Origin: Dictyobacter formicarum
GTDB lineage: Bacteria > Chloroflexota > Ktedonobacteria > Ktedonobacterales > Ktedonobacteraceae
Assembly: GCF_016587435.1 (NCBI RefSeq)
Contig: NZ_BNJJ01000005.1
Span: 350,701 to 414,700, forward strand
Direction: 5' to 3'
Length of the DNA stretch: 64,000 bases
The stretch's first letter is position 1; each line of letters opens with the position of its first letter. The notes under the pieces were generated by a model. It did no database searches and was not told where the DNA came from. It worked only from the letters and a program-made list of their open reading frames with translations. Positions 9,264 to 18,175 of the stretch are shown piece after piece. Both the position numbers and the translations under genes were made by a program.

Positions 9264-10284
9264 ACTTTTTCCTGATTCGAGATACGATACCCAGCAGTCC
9301 AACAAGTTCGGCTGCCATGACCATCCAATTCACTTCGGTATCGCCAGGCATACGGCCTAGCAATAAGGGATTTGACTCGCTGGTATTGAGCGTTTCCAGG
9401 GTCGTTACCGCCCAGGTAAAACCTGCTGCCTTAACAGCCTCAATTCCTTGCTCACCAATGTGTTGCATTTTCCCAACGGGATAGGCAAACAAGCGAACCG
9501 AATGGCCCAGATTCTCTTCTAGAAGCTGGCGTGAAGCCTGCACTTCGTGCAATATTTCCGCTGGATCTGATAAATAAGCCAGAATAGGATGATTGACTGT
9601 ATGAGCACCGTAAGAAACCAGTCCGCTGGCTTCCATTTCGCGAATCTGTTCCCAGGTCATCGGTAAATCAGTATCGTTGGGAGTCAGATCGCGACATGGC
9701 AGTGCTAGCTGCAAAGCCAATTGCACATCTGAGAGAAATTGCTCTCGCTCAGCAATTGACGTCGCGTGCCGTGCTCGTCCATCAATGATATCGATTAATG
9801 CCTGGCGTTCGTGCGGTACCGACAGGTGATAGGTGCAGCCATCAAAGCACACCTGCTCACACTTGAGCAGGCTAATCAATTTGCTGGCCGCTAACCACCA
9901 GAAGTAGCGGCCACTTTCGACATAACCAGGAATTAAAAAGATCGTTATCGGTACTTGATAGCGCTGCGCCAGTCGAAATCCTTCGGTGTAGTTATCAATA
10001 TAACCATCATCAAAGGTTAAAACGAGCAGACGACGGCGATCACGTTTACTAGCAACGCTTTTTTGTGTTCTTTTTATAAAAAGCTCTTCCAGAGCCTCCT
10101 CTAAATGTACAATGCGATAGTGACGCTGCAGGTAACGCATGTGCGCCTCCAGGCCACCGTCCGCATTATGATAGTTAAGAATAAGCAACCGTTGGTCAAA
10201 CCGCTCATTGATCCGCAAAGCCAGATAAGTAATACCCAGGTAGTAAAACATTGCCGCAATTACTACGCGCATGCGTTCGTACAT
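9241..10284 (-). CDS. Polysaccharide deacetylase family protein (copy 2)
   Basis: The 347-residue protein starts at ATG 10284 with GAGGGG upstream. It begins with a hydrophobic segment (MRVVIAAMFYYLGITYLAL) like its paralogues. NodB motifs are intact: 'TFDDGYIDN' (catalytic Asp pair), 'GAHTVNHP' (metal-binding HxxxH) and 'RLFAYPVG'. A long insertion between motifs 1 and 2 includes 'IFLIPGYVESGRYFWW', shared with copies 1 and 3. The likely role is removal of acetyl groups from a glycan or lipid-linked sugar at the membrane. Its 3' end overlaps the ATP-grasp gene by 23 bases, which implies translational coupling and points to a shared pathway. It follows FMO copy 2 after 57 bases. Confidence 0.88.
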   Translation of the reverse strand: MYERMRVVIAAMFYYLGITYLALRINERFDQRLLILNYHNADGGLEAHMRYLQRHYRIVHLEEALEELFIKRTQKSVASKRDRRRLLVLTFDDGYIDNYTEGFRLAQRYQVPITIFLIPGYVESGRYFWWLAASKLISLLKCEQVCFDGCTYHLSVPHERQALIDIIDGRARHATSIAEREQFLSDVQLALQLALPCRDLTPNDTDLPMTWEQIREMEASGLVSYGAHTVNHPILAYLSDPAEILHEVQASRQLLEENLGHSVRLFAYPVGKMQHIGEQGIEAVKAAGFTWAVTTLETLNTSESNPLLLGRMPGDTEVNWMVMAAELVGLLGIVSRIRKKYAKLFKK

Positions 10285-10341
10285 AATAAACCCCTCACAC
10301 CCTTAATACTTCTGGCAGCAATTGTGTTGCACGCATCACAC

Positions 10342-11580
10342 CTATCTATGGTGAGCTACATAGCGTGCAGCTCCGACAGCCACTCGCTTTCCAGCAGCTT
10401 TCGCACCCACAACAAAACGATACAATGGACCAAAGGCACGCACAGAACTGAGACCAATAAAAAACAATCCCGGGACGCTACTTTCAAACCAGTGACTTAA
10501 AATCGGAATATGCTGGTCTTCTCGGATCTGGGATAACAGAGATGGGTCGATCATCGAAAGGTTCTTTACCGTGACCTCGTAACCGGTACCAAGCAGCAGA
10601 TGGTCAACCTGAATTCGCTGTCCATCCGAAAGCAATACATCCAGTTTGCCGTCTCGTTCTTTAAGCTCTTTGATTGCCGTGCGCTCATGTACTTTGACCT
10701 TATCTTCGCCCATTACCCGCTCACGCAGCCAGTGGGAAGCCGCAGCCTGGTAATGCGATTTAATAAAGCGGTCTTTGCGATCCTGCGAGAAGAGATAGAA
10801 TAGATATGGCATATATTCCAATACCCAGTTTTCCCAGCCAGGAGCAATACCGGCCGACGGAGCCTGAATTTTTTCCCACAATGTGCGCTCATCGTGGCGA
10901 TCTCGTGGCAACCAGTTAATTGAACGACGAACGACCAGGTGCACATCAGCGGCTTCTCCATCCTCCAGGAGCAACGCAGAATATTCAACAGCGCTTTGCC
11001 CACCTCCCAGAACCATGATATTTTTACCTTTAAACTGACTATAATCACCATGATCGAAGGCATGGGAGACCAGCTCTTTAGGGAAACCGCTAAATTCCTG
11101 CGGCCGTCGACTGAAATAATACACTCCAATCGCCATCACCACCGATGTTGCCTGCACCTCACGCCCATCTTCCAGGGTTACGATAAAACGTTCATTTTGC
11201 CGTTTAATTGAAGTTACATAGGTCTCATCCACATTAGGTACAGCATTTTTTTGGAACCAGAAAGCATAATCTAAAAAGAGTTTCATCGGAACAGGATAAG
11301 GATTTTTTATATTCCTCATCTTTAAGTAACGCGCAAAACTATACTTTTTTTGTGGATCAGAAAGACTTGTCGCCCACCAGTGAGAGCGCAAGTACATTCC
11401 CGCAGGCATATGCCTGGTCCACAACTCCATTGGCTTGCCAAAGACAGCTACATTTAATCCTTTGCCGATCAAATGAGCAGCCGTAGTAAGACCATAAGGG
11501 CCGGCCCCAACAACAATCACATCGTATTGCGCGACCGGTGTCAACTGCTGAGATTCTTGTAAGTCAGACACAACACTCAT
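10342..11580 (-). CDS. FAD/NAD(P)-dependent monooxygenase-like flavoprotein (copy 2)
   Basis: The 412-residue protein starts at ATG 11580, with AAGGAG upstream and the ATG overlapping the TGA stop of the ATP-grasp gene (ATGA). It carries 'VVGAGPYGLT' (FAD), 'VLGGGQSAVE' (NADPH) and 'LLGTGYEV' (monooxygenase motif), and ends with 'FIGLSSVRAFGPLYRFVVGA', nearly the same tail as copy 1. Both copies share 'SHWWATSLSDPQKKYSFAR'-type sequence near residue 70, which does not belong to the general FMO signature and is probably specific to this subfamily. It is a predicted NADPH/O2-dependent oxygenase of unknown substrate. The strict coupling to the ATP-grasp gene suggests the two enzymes act on the same intermediate. 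Confidence 0.85.
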   Translation of the reverse strand: MSVVSDLQESQQLTPVAQYDVIVVGAGPYGLTTAAHLIGKGLNVAVFGKPMELWTRHMPAGMYLRSHWWATSLSDPQKKYSFARYLKMRNIKNPYPVPMKLFLDYAFWFQKNAVPNVDETYVTSIKRQNERFIVTLEDGREVQATSVVMAIGVYYFSRRPQEFSGFPKELVSHAFDHGDYSQFKGKNIMVLGGGQSAVEYSALLLEDGEAADVHLVVRRSINWLPRDRHDERTLWEKIQAPSAGIAPGWENWVLEYMPYLFYLFSQDRKDRFIKSHYQAAASHWLRERVMGEDKVKVHERTAIKELKERDGKLDVLLSDGQRIQVDHLLLGTGYEVTVKNLSMIDPSLLSQIREDQHIPILSHWFESSVPGLFFIGLSSVRAFGPLYRFVVGAKAAGKRVAVGAARYVAHHR

Positions 11581-12893
11581 AAGGAACTCCTTTTGATACG
11601 TGACAACCTTTTGGCAATAGCCCCTCCTACCCACTCAAACGTGAATTCCGTTGATGCTTTTATAGCAGGGGTCAAATCATTCCAATCCACGTAGTCATAA
11701 TTCATAGGTTGAAAAAAAGAGAGGGTAAAACCTAGTACAGCCTGGCCTGGTGGGGTTATGCCGGGACGCCCACGTTTCTGTAGAGCTTCAATCGTCGTCA
11801 TAATATCCCCTTTAAGGTAGCGCATCCAGCCCCCTACGCGATACGAACGAACCTTATCGATCTTTTCGCCATTTGCCCATTGATAGAGCAGATGAGGAAA
11901 ATCAACGCCAGAACGTACGGCAATTTCTACCGACGCTGATAAACGAGGATTGATCTCCATAAGATAGGGGATGCCTGCCTGGTCGCGCCGAAATTCGACC
12001 TCGGAATAGCCCTCCAGGTCGATTTCACGGATCAACCGCTCAGACTGAGCGCCAATGTCTTGCGGCACAGCAATGCTCTGGCGTAGGACCGAGGTTCCGC
12101 CTAGTTGGGGCTCGGTACGCCTGGCCCATTGAGCAAAACTGGCATGCACCTCTCGGTTCGCATACATAATGCTTACCGCCTCACGCCGACCAGTTAAGAA
12201 CTGCTGAAACAGGATGGTACCACCCAGTTGAGTCAATTCTTCCACAGCTCGGCGCGCTTCATCTGCTGTAGTTACCAGTCGAGAAGCAAAGCGGGCACCG
12301 CCCCCTTGCTGCTCATCCCATAACCAGGACTCAACTGGCTTGATAACAGCTGGTAAGCCAATCTCTTTGACAGCAGCTGACACTTCATCTACGGAGCTGA
12401 TCGTTGCGCCACGCGGGATACCCAATCCCAGTTGTCTGGCGACATCCAGTGTTAGCTCCTTGTTGATGGCAATCCCCATCGCAGGATCACGTGCCAGAGC
12501 AATCTTTACGTGCTTTTCCAGCCGCTCCCGATGCTGGCGCAAGAGAGCTACTGTACTATCAGAAGATGCGATGGCGACGCGAGCACCGCTACGCTCTAAC
12601 CATTGTTCGAGGAAGTTAAGATAGGCCGCAGTTCCAGCACTACTGGGACAGACAATACCTTGCTGGCACCAACGTGAAGAAAACGCCGGAACCTGGTTCT
12701 CTGCCTCCAGAGCTGCCACCTTCAATCCACGTTTACCCAATGAGCGTATCGACACCAGTGACTGACGCAAGGCCGCGTCCAACACCACTGCATCGTATAT
12801 TTTCGGCTTGCCTCCACCATTATTGACAGATTGCTCATTTAGAGTAGATTGAGTAGCGCCAATGCTATCTACATCAGATGAATGACGTAACAC
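11577..12893 (-). CDS. ATP-grasp domain ligase (copy 2)
   Basis: The 438-residue form starts at GTG 12893, with GAGGTG four bases before it, 34 bases after the deacetylase stop; the frame stays open to 13007 inside the upstream gene, so the start is uncertain. An N-terminal domain with 'AVVLDAALRQSLVSIRSLGKR' (shown in short: VLDAALRQS, IRSLGKRG) precedes the ATP-binding 'LPAVIKPVESWLW' and 'GYSEVEFRRD' plus 'YLMEINPRLSASVE', which hold the Mg-ATP ligands. The chain is colinear with copy 1 to the C-terminus. It is presumed to ligate a carboxylate and an amine; the substrate is unknown. Its stop overlaps the monooxygenase start by four bases. Confidence 0.86.
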   Translation of the reverse strand: MLRHSSDVDSIGATQSTLNEQSVNNGGGKPKIYDAVVLDAALRQSLVSIRSLGKRGLKVAALEAENQVPAFSSRWCQQGIVCPSSAGTAAYLNFLEQWLERSGARVAIASSDSTVALLRQHRERLEKHVKIALARDPAMGIAINKELTLDVARQLGLGIPRGATISSVDEVSAAVKEIGLPAVIKPVESWLWDEQQGGGARFASRLVTTADEARRAVEELTQLGGTILFQQFLTGRREAVSIMYANREVHASFAQWARRTEPQLGGTSVLRQSIAVPQDIGAQSERLIREIDLEGYSEVEFRRDQAGIPYLMEINPRLSASVEIAVRSGVDFPHLLYQWANGEKIDKVRSYRVGGWMRYLKGDIMTTIEALQKRGRPGITPPGQAVLGFTLSFFQPMNYDYVDWNDLTPAIKASTEFTFEWVGGAIAKRLSRIKRSSL

Positions 12894-12927
12894 GCAACAC
12901 CTCAAAGATAAAAAGATATTTATTGCT

Positions 12928-13974
12928 CTATATATCTGCTTTTTCGTTAATAAAAGGTTTCCATAGTGGTGCGAATATACTCCAGATACCCGAGGTTTCT
13001 GCAGCAATTAAGAGCCAGTGGCGCCGCACATCTACCAGAACACGTTCCAGACGATAGGGGTCGCTCTGTGGCGTTGCAATCCCTTTTGTAGTTGTTACAG
13101 CCCAACAATATTCCGCCTCACGCACTGCCTTGAGGGCCTCCGTTCCAATATGTTCGGTGCGGCCGATAGGATAGGCAAAAGTTCGGATAGGCTTGCCCAG
13201 CCGCTCCTGCAACACCTGACGGCAGGTGGCGATTTCATAGCGCACCTCCGCTGGATCTGATAAACAGGCTAATACCGGATGATGCATGGTGTGAGCTCCA
13301 AAGGAGACAAAACCACTTTTCTGCATTTTCAGTACTTCCCCCCACGACAGGGGAATATTAACATCTTTTACCTCTTCTTCGCAAGTATTTGGTGCTATTA
13401 TAGCTAAATCGTGCCTCACCTGCGTCAAAAACTGCTCTCGTTCTGCCACCGAGCGGGCGATGCGCAAACGAGCATCAATTGATTGGGCCAGAGCTTTCTG
13501 TGACTCGGGCTGCTGCAAATGATATGTCTGACCATCAAGGATAAATTCATCGAGTTGAGTCTGCTTCACCAGGCGCTCACCTTCACCCCACCAGAAATAA
13601 TCTCCACTATCGATATAGCTGGGGATCAAAAAAATGGTAATAGGTACCTGCAGTTCAACGGCCGCTTGAAAAGCATGGGTATAATTATCGTGATAGCCAT
13701 CATCAAACGTTATCACGACCGGTGTACGTTGCTTACTCGACTTTCTGGCAGGCGGCTGTGGAGCATATAGTTCCTCCAAGGCCTCTTCCAGATGCAGAAT
13801 TCGATAATGTCGATTCAAATATTGCATATGCCGCCGGATATCACCCAGGCTCGCACGATGGTAATTTAAGATAAGCAAACGCGGCCCCCGCCGACGCATA
13901 CGCCAGCGACTGAGCTTCACCAGGCCAGAATAGTAGAAAAATGCCGCAACCAGTAAACGTGCTGCTCTACGCAT
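12928..13974 (-). CDS. Polysaccharide deacetylase family protein (copy 3)
   Basis: The 348-residue protein starts at ATG 13974, with AAAGGGG just upstream; the frame is open eight codons further. It has the same hydrophobic N-terminus (LLVAAFFYYSGLVKLS) and NodB motifs as the paralogues: 'ITFDDGYHDN', 'FGAHTMHHPVLA' and 'IRTFAYPIG'. The insertion 'TIFLIPSYIDSGDYFWW' is conserved. It heads the first deacetylase/ATP-grasp/FMO unit and comes 108 bases after the DMFA2-like gene. Membrane-associated deacetylation of a cell-surface or lipid-linked glycan is the best guess. Copies 1 and 3 keep HTMHH where copy 2 has HTVNH; both patterns preserve the two metal-binding histidines. Confidence 0.88.
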   Translation of the reverse strand: MRRAARLLVAAFFYYSGLVKLSRWRMRRRGPRLLILNYHRASLGDIRRHMQYLNRHYRILHLEEALEELYAPQPPARKSSKQRTPVVITFDDGYHDNYTHAFQAAVELQVPITIFLIPSYIDSGDYFWWGEGERLVKQTQLDEFILDGQTYHLQQPESQKALAQSIDARLRIARSVAEREQFLTQVRHDLAIIAPNTCEEEVKDVNIPLSWGEVLKMQKSGFVSFGAHTMHHPVLACLSDPAEVRYEIATCRQVLQERLGKPIRTFAYPIGRTEHIGTEALKAVREAEYCWAVTTTKGIATPQSDPYRLERVLVDVRRHWLLIAAETSGIWSIFAPLWKPFINEKADI

Positions 13975-14082
13975 AAACCCCTTTTCCCTCACAGTCAATT
14001 ACCAGATAGTATGGATGCTTCCCTCGTCTAGCCAGCAAAAAGTTGCCACCATTTGTCTGCTGAGACAGTCCCCGTCCCTCGC

Positions 14083-15744
14083 TTAAAAACTATTGGGATT
14101 ATGCTTCACAATCAGTGCTGCCATCACGTTAGCCATCAAGGATTGCATTTCCGGAACGGCAGTGCTTTTGTCTCCACATTTTGGATCAACATGTGCCCGA
14201 TAGTTGTCCAGGGTTGTTTCCCAATATATTGATCCGGTAGCAAAGACCAGAGCACCTGAGGGAGCAATATAGTAAGATGAATTGCTGACATCAGTCTGCT
14301 TAGTTTCGCTGCTGACTGTGGGTGATGCGCTAATAATATGCAAATTCTTTGGTGTGGTACTACTATAGGATGGATTGTCTGGTGTGCCATTAGGATCAAG
14401 ATGTGCTCGATCCCATTCATAACCAACAACTCCACAGCCGTAATCCTGGTTAGGCTGTAAGTTAGTGCCCTTGAGCAATGGCAATGAGGCAGCCTGAGGC
14501 GCTACACGCCAGGGAAAACCATTTTGATCGTGGGTAAGGTTAGAGAATAAAACCCCTACCACGGCATTCTCGGGCCGACCTACCACAGGATCGCGCCACA
14601 TACTGGTAACGACGGAATTATCTTTACCATACATTGGATCGCGCGCAAGGTCCTGGTTGGCGGTCTGAACCTTGTAAGAGACAATGGTACGGTTGGCACC
14701 ACCAGCAGAATCAGGCTCAAAACGCATTTGCCAGTAGATAGCATTGGCCCCCATAAAGGCTAAACCAATCCCTTTGTTACGCGCATTCTCTATTGTTGTG
14801 CGCATACTCTTCGTCCAGTATTCATCATGGCCTAGAGAGATATAAGCTTTATGTTTATCCAATAGATGGGGATTCGTCTGCATATCAATGTCACTTGCGT
14901 ATGAAACGTCGTAGTTGTGCTGCTCCATCCACCGCACTGTCTGCACAATAAATACCAGCACCTGACTGGCACCATTTTCGATATCATAGGGTTTATCCAT
15001 GGAAACTTTGACAGCTCTCTTGGCAACCGCCGTTCCCAGGAACGCATCATCAGCATCATACAGGCTGGAACCGCCCCAATCATTATAGGCAGCATACGTA
15101 GTATCCGGCGTAACAGCGATGTATGGCGAGGTTGTTGACCCCAACACATCAAAAGGGGCGTAGGACTGCTTACCATTGGCATCAGTAAATTTCGCCAGAT
15201 AAATCCCGGTAGTCCAATCTTTGGGAATATGCAAGGTATATGATGGCTTCCAGTGCGTCTCAACCAGGCCGCTATCCTTTGCCAATGTGCAGGTAGTACA
15301 GTTTACGAGATGACTACCAACGCTATCGTAGTATCCCTGGGCCTGTCCAGAAAGATTGGGAACTGAAGTCATCAAGCGCCCACCCAGGCCGCTGTACCAT
15401 CCCAGTCGAAAAATATCAATACGATAAGAAGTCTGAGCCACCTGAGTGCTGATATAAAAAGTTAGAGACTTCCCTGGTTTGACAGAAGTCGCGCTCACGT
15501 ACCCCTGGATTTGCGTGGTAGCTTCACTGCCTGGAGGAATCTTCCACGATGTCGTACCAGTCAATGCATTTTCACGCGTTATAGCATTATCTGAGCCCGA
15601 AGAGGCATTATCACGGCCATAGTTGAGCGTAGGCGATTGATCATTCGAGCCAACCATTAAAGATGGCGACAAGAAATAAAAACTGATCAGAGCTCCTGCA
15701 ATAATAAAGATAGTCACAATCGTGACAACAGACTTGAACCTCAT
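14083..15744 (-). CDS. Membrane-anchored protein with N,N-dimethylformamidase beta-subunit-like (DMFA2) domain
   Basis: The 553-residue protein starts at ATG 15744 after GGAGGATCCTGC. A signal-anchor helix spans about residues 8-27, so the rest is probably outside the cell. Residues 65-180 form a beta-rich domain ('QGYVSATSVKPGKSLTFYIS', 'DIFRLGWYSGLGG') and residues 210-545 the DMFA2-type catalytic-like domain, with the typical 'LGHDEYW' followed by 'GIGLAFMGANAIYWQ' and 'PDSAG'. In dimethylformamidase this domain binds Fe through Tyr and Glu side chains and cleaves an amide bond. Here the substrate is unknown and the iron ligands could not be verified by eye. It is the first gene of the - strand run, so it may act on an amide of the same glycan. 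A carbohydrate-binding role is also possible. Confidence 0.75.
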   Translation of the reverse strand: MRFKSVVTIVTIFIIAGALISFYFLSPSLMVGSNDQSPTLNYGRDNASSGSDNAITRENALTGTTSWKIPPGSEATTQIQGYVSATSVKPGKSLTFYISTQVAQTSYRIDIFRLGWYSGLGGRLMTSVPNLSGQAQGYYDSVGSHLVNCTTCTLAKDSGLVETHWKPSYTLHIPKDWTTGIYLAKFTDANGKQSYAPFDVLGSTTSPYIAVTPDTTYAAYNDWGGSSLYDADDAFLGTAVAKRAVKVSMDKPYDIENGASQVLVFIVQTVRWMEQHNYDVSYASDIDMQTNPHLLDKHKAYISLGHDEYWTKSMRTTIENARNKGIGLAFMGANAIYWQMRFEPDSAGGANRTIVSYKVQTANQDLARDPMYGKDNSVVTSMWRDPVVGRPENAVVGVLFSNLTHDQNGFPWRVAPQAASLPLLKGTNLQPNQDYGCGVVGYEWDRAHLDPNGTPDNPSYSSTTPKNLHIISASPTVSSETKQTDVSNSSYYIAPSGALVFATGSIYWETTLDNYRAHVDPKCGDKSTAVPEMQSLMANVMAALIVKHNPNSF

Positions 15745-16035
15745 GCAGGATCCTCCGCATTCATTCTTTTAAGCATAGATTTATTTCTTTACAATAATAC
15801 AATACAAGTAAGAGATTATTCTCCACTAGAATATAGCATTAGAAAATGATGGAGCAATGAATAATACGTTACCCCTTACAAAAATACCATAGATGTTGTG
15901 AAAAATAGATGTTCATATCGGTAGAGAATCAGTGAATCATCTGGCAAAAGTGTAGAGAAATTCATGAGATAACTTCCACCGTGGTGATTATTTAACCACG
16001 AAATACATTCAAACGTAGGAATATTTTCCTCATGG

Positions 16036-16065
16036 TTACATTATCTGATTGTTATCTACTATACT
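16036..16065 (+). promoter_or_regulatory. Predicted promoter of the polysaccharide operon
   Basis: The -35 box TTACAT (16036-16041) and the -10 box TATACT (16060-16065) are separated by 18 bases. The boxes match the sigma-A/sigma-70 consensus at 5 of 6 (-35: T-T-A-C-A-T against TTGACA, 4 of 6) and 5 of 6 positions (-10). It points toward the Wzz/BY-kinase gene 470 bases away. Confidence 0.45.
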
Positions 16066-16151
16066 GTGCAAAGTATGAAATTTATGCAAAAAGTACGATA
16101 TGCGGAAATGGATGCCCTGAGTGTCGTTACTATATATTGACGGCTTACTCT

Positions 16152-16159
16152 GGTAGCGT
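16152..16159 (+). promoter_or_regulatory. ops-like octamer in the operon leader
   Basis: GGTAGCGT matches the core of the ops element (GGCGGTAGCGTG) that recruits RfaH-type NusG paralogues in proteobacterial polysaccharide operons. It lies about 90 bases after the predicted promoter. Eight bases can match by chance, and no NusG paralogue is seen in this window. Confidence 0.2.
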
Positions 16160-16533
16160 TATCCAGGTGATGAGTGCATAAAAATACAGTAGGGCTCATC
16201 AAATATACGAGTAAAAACCCTTACTCCCTTGCAATAGCATAAATAGTTTTATTTAGTCTCGTCCCTAAAAATAGGAGGAAACAAACATAAACCTCATGGG
16301 GTCATTATCTCAACAAAGGAGTGCTATTTTCAACGTCTTCTCAACACGAGCGACAACCTGATTCTCATCTATAGAAGGTAAGCTTTTAAGAAGAACATTG
16401 GTAAAATCAACCTTTATGTTGTTGATGTATCATAGGCAAATTTATTCATTAGTACTACACAATAGACATTTTTATGGTAATCTGACATTGTCATTTATAG
16501 ATGACTAAAAAATCTGGTAAGGACGGTATTTCA

Positions 16534-17970
16534 ATGCGGAGTACGCTAAGTCGCTATATACTACTCGCAAAACGTTGGGCATGGGTCATAATACTTGGTA
16601 TGGTTATTTGTGGCGGTACAACCTACCTCGTCACCAAACTGCTGATGCAACCCGTCTATGAAGCACAAACACGCCTCCTGATTACGCTGGCGGGTACGTC
16701 ACAAAACGATAGTACGACAGCGGCTATTGCTCAGCAACCAACCTATACTCAGTTGATCACCAACCCCAATGTCCTTAGTCCTGTGGCTGCCAAACACAAT
16801 ATGACACTTAAACAATTGAGCAGCATGGTCAAAACACAGCCTGGCACTAACACTCCTATTATTGATATTCTGGTTGATAGCACTGATCCACAGCTGGCAG
16901 CACAACTCTCCAGAGAGGTCGCACGCAGCTTCACCGATTATGCCAATACCCGTCTGGGTAGTCAGGCAAACTTTAATATCATTGACCCGGTAGTTCCAAC
17001 GGACCCGGTTAGACCACGTCCTTCACAGGATTCACTGATTGGTGCTCTGGTTGGCCTGGGTCTGGCACTGGCCATTATTGTTATATTTGAATGGATAGAT
17101 GATCGTCTAACCGCTCCTGAAGAGGTCAATAAATTACTGGGTATTGATGCACTAACAATCATCCCTGAGCTTTCCCGCAAACAGCGTTCACGCAATGCAG
17201 AAGAGACTCCAGAGTTGGCTGAGGGATGCCGCATTCTATGCGCCAATCTGAATATGGCACAGATGCTTCGTCCATTTAAATTAGTAATGGTAACCAGCTC
17301 AATGGCCGGCGAGGGTAAAAGCACGATCGCTGCTAATATGGCTTCATTCCTGGCTATGTCTGGCAAACGAGTGCTGCTTGTAGATGCCGATCTACGCCAT
17401 CCTGTGCTGGACCAACACTTTCAGCTGGCGAATCAAAAGGGGCTCTCAAATGCTTTCCTGGAGATGTGGGCCCAGATTGAAACGGAGCTAGATGGACAGC
17501 CAACTGAGATTCCTTCACTGCGTGTCTTGACCGCTGGCGTGCTCCCATCCAATCCATCAGAGTTGCTGCAGTCCCAACTGGCCAGTCAACTCTTCAATCA
17601 TTTCCGCAATACACCCAAATTTGACTATATCATTTTCGATACTCCACCTCTGCTTCCGATTGCCGATGCTCAAATTATGGCGGCATATATGCAAGTAACG
17701 ATTTTGGTCGTTGATGCCTCACGCACACCACGCAAAGCAATGCTACGGGCGAAGCAAGCGCTCGCTCGAACAGGTACACGTATTCTGGGTGTGGCGCTCA
17801 ATAAAAGCTACTGGCCTGAATATGGTGAGGTGCATGATTATCTGAGCAATATTCAATCGCGCCCACGGGCTGATATTGCTATGGCTATGCCGCCCCATAC
17901 ACCTGTTATCAATCACGCTATTGATGCCACCAATACCGCTATTCTCCCTTCTACTAACAATAAACGTTAA
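16534..17970 (+). CDS. Polysaccharide co-polymerase fused to BY-kinase-like ATPase (Wzz/Wzc type)
   Basis: The 478-residue form starts at ATG 16534, which has AAGGACGG seven bases upstream; an in-frame ATG at 16501 has no ribosome site. Residues 1-180 are a Wzz domain: helix 'WAWVIILGMVICGGTTYLV', an extracytoplasmic part, a 'PVVPTDPVRPRP' motif and a second helix ('SLIGALVGLGLALAIIVIF'). Residues 215-430 are a bacterial tyrosine-kinase/MinD-like ATPase: Walker A 'SSMAGEGKST', Walker A' 'VLLVDADLRHP', Walker B 'YIIFDTPPLL'. It controls chain length and export of the polymer. The C-terminus has only three scattered tyrosines (YWPEYGEVHDY), not a dense Tyr cluster, so autophosphorylation is uncertain. 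It is the first gene of the operon. Confidence 0.9.
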   Translation: MRSTLSRYILLAKRWAWVIILGMVICGGTTYLVTKLLMQPVYEAQTRLLITLAGTSQNDSTTAAIAQQPTYTQLITNPNVLSPVAAKHNMTLKQLSSMVKTQPGTNTPIIDILVDSTDPQLAAQLSREVARSFTDYANTRLGSQANFNIIDPVVPTDPVRPRPSQDSLIGALVGLGLALAIIVIFEWIDDRLTAPEEVNKLLGIDALTIIPELSRKQRSRNAEETPELAEGCRILCANLNMAQMLRPFKLVMVTSSMAGEGKSTIAANMASFLAMSGKRVLLVDADLRHPVLDQHFQLANQKGLSNAFLEMWAQIETELDGQPTEIPSLRVLTAGVLPSNPSELLQSQLASQLFNHFRNTPKFDYIIFDTPPLLPIADAQIMAAYMQVTILVVDASRTPRKAMLRAKQALARTGTRILGVALNKSYWPEYGEVHDYLSNIQSRPRADIAMAMPPHTPVINHAIDATNTAILPSTNNKR

Positions 17971-18175
17971 TGAACCGGGATAATAATCAGCAGGCAGGTA
18001 GCATAATAGCGGCAGAAACATTTGGCCTGACATGGCTGCTGGTCAAGCATTTGGCCAGCTTACCATGTCAGGTATAAAAGCAACATACAGCATATATACG
18101 TCAATTTTATCTTTTTTGTAAATTTCTGTGTTTTTTGAAAAAATGTTTGAGCATATAAAAGGAAAACAAAGGTTA

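Larger units (their letters stand above)
15745..16533. other. Divergent intergenic region, long leader of the polysaccharide operon
   Basis: These 789 bases separate the - strand cassette run from the + strand polysaccharide operon and hold no convincing gene. A good sigma-A-type promoter faces right at 16036-16065, so the polysaccharide transcript would have a leader of about 460 bases. An ops-like GGTAGCGT lies at 16152. There is an orphan Shine-Dalgarno-like AGGAGG at about 16273 and a 21-codon frame beginning ATG near 16296; whether a leader peptide is made is unclear. The sequence is A+T-rich. Confidence 0.6.
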
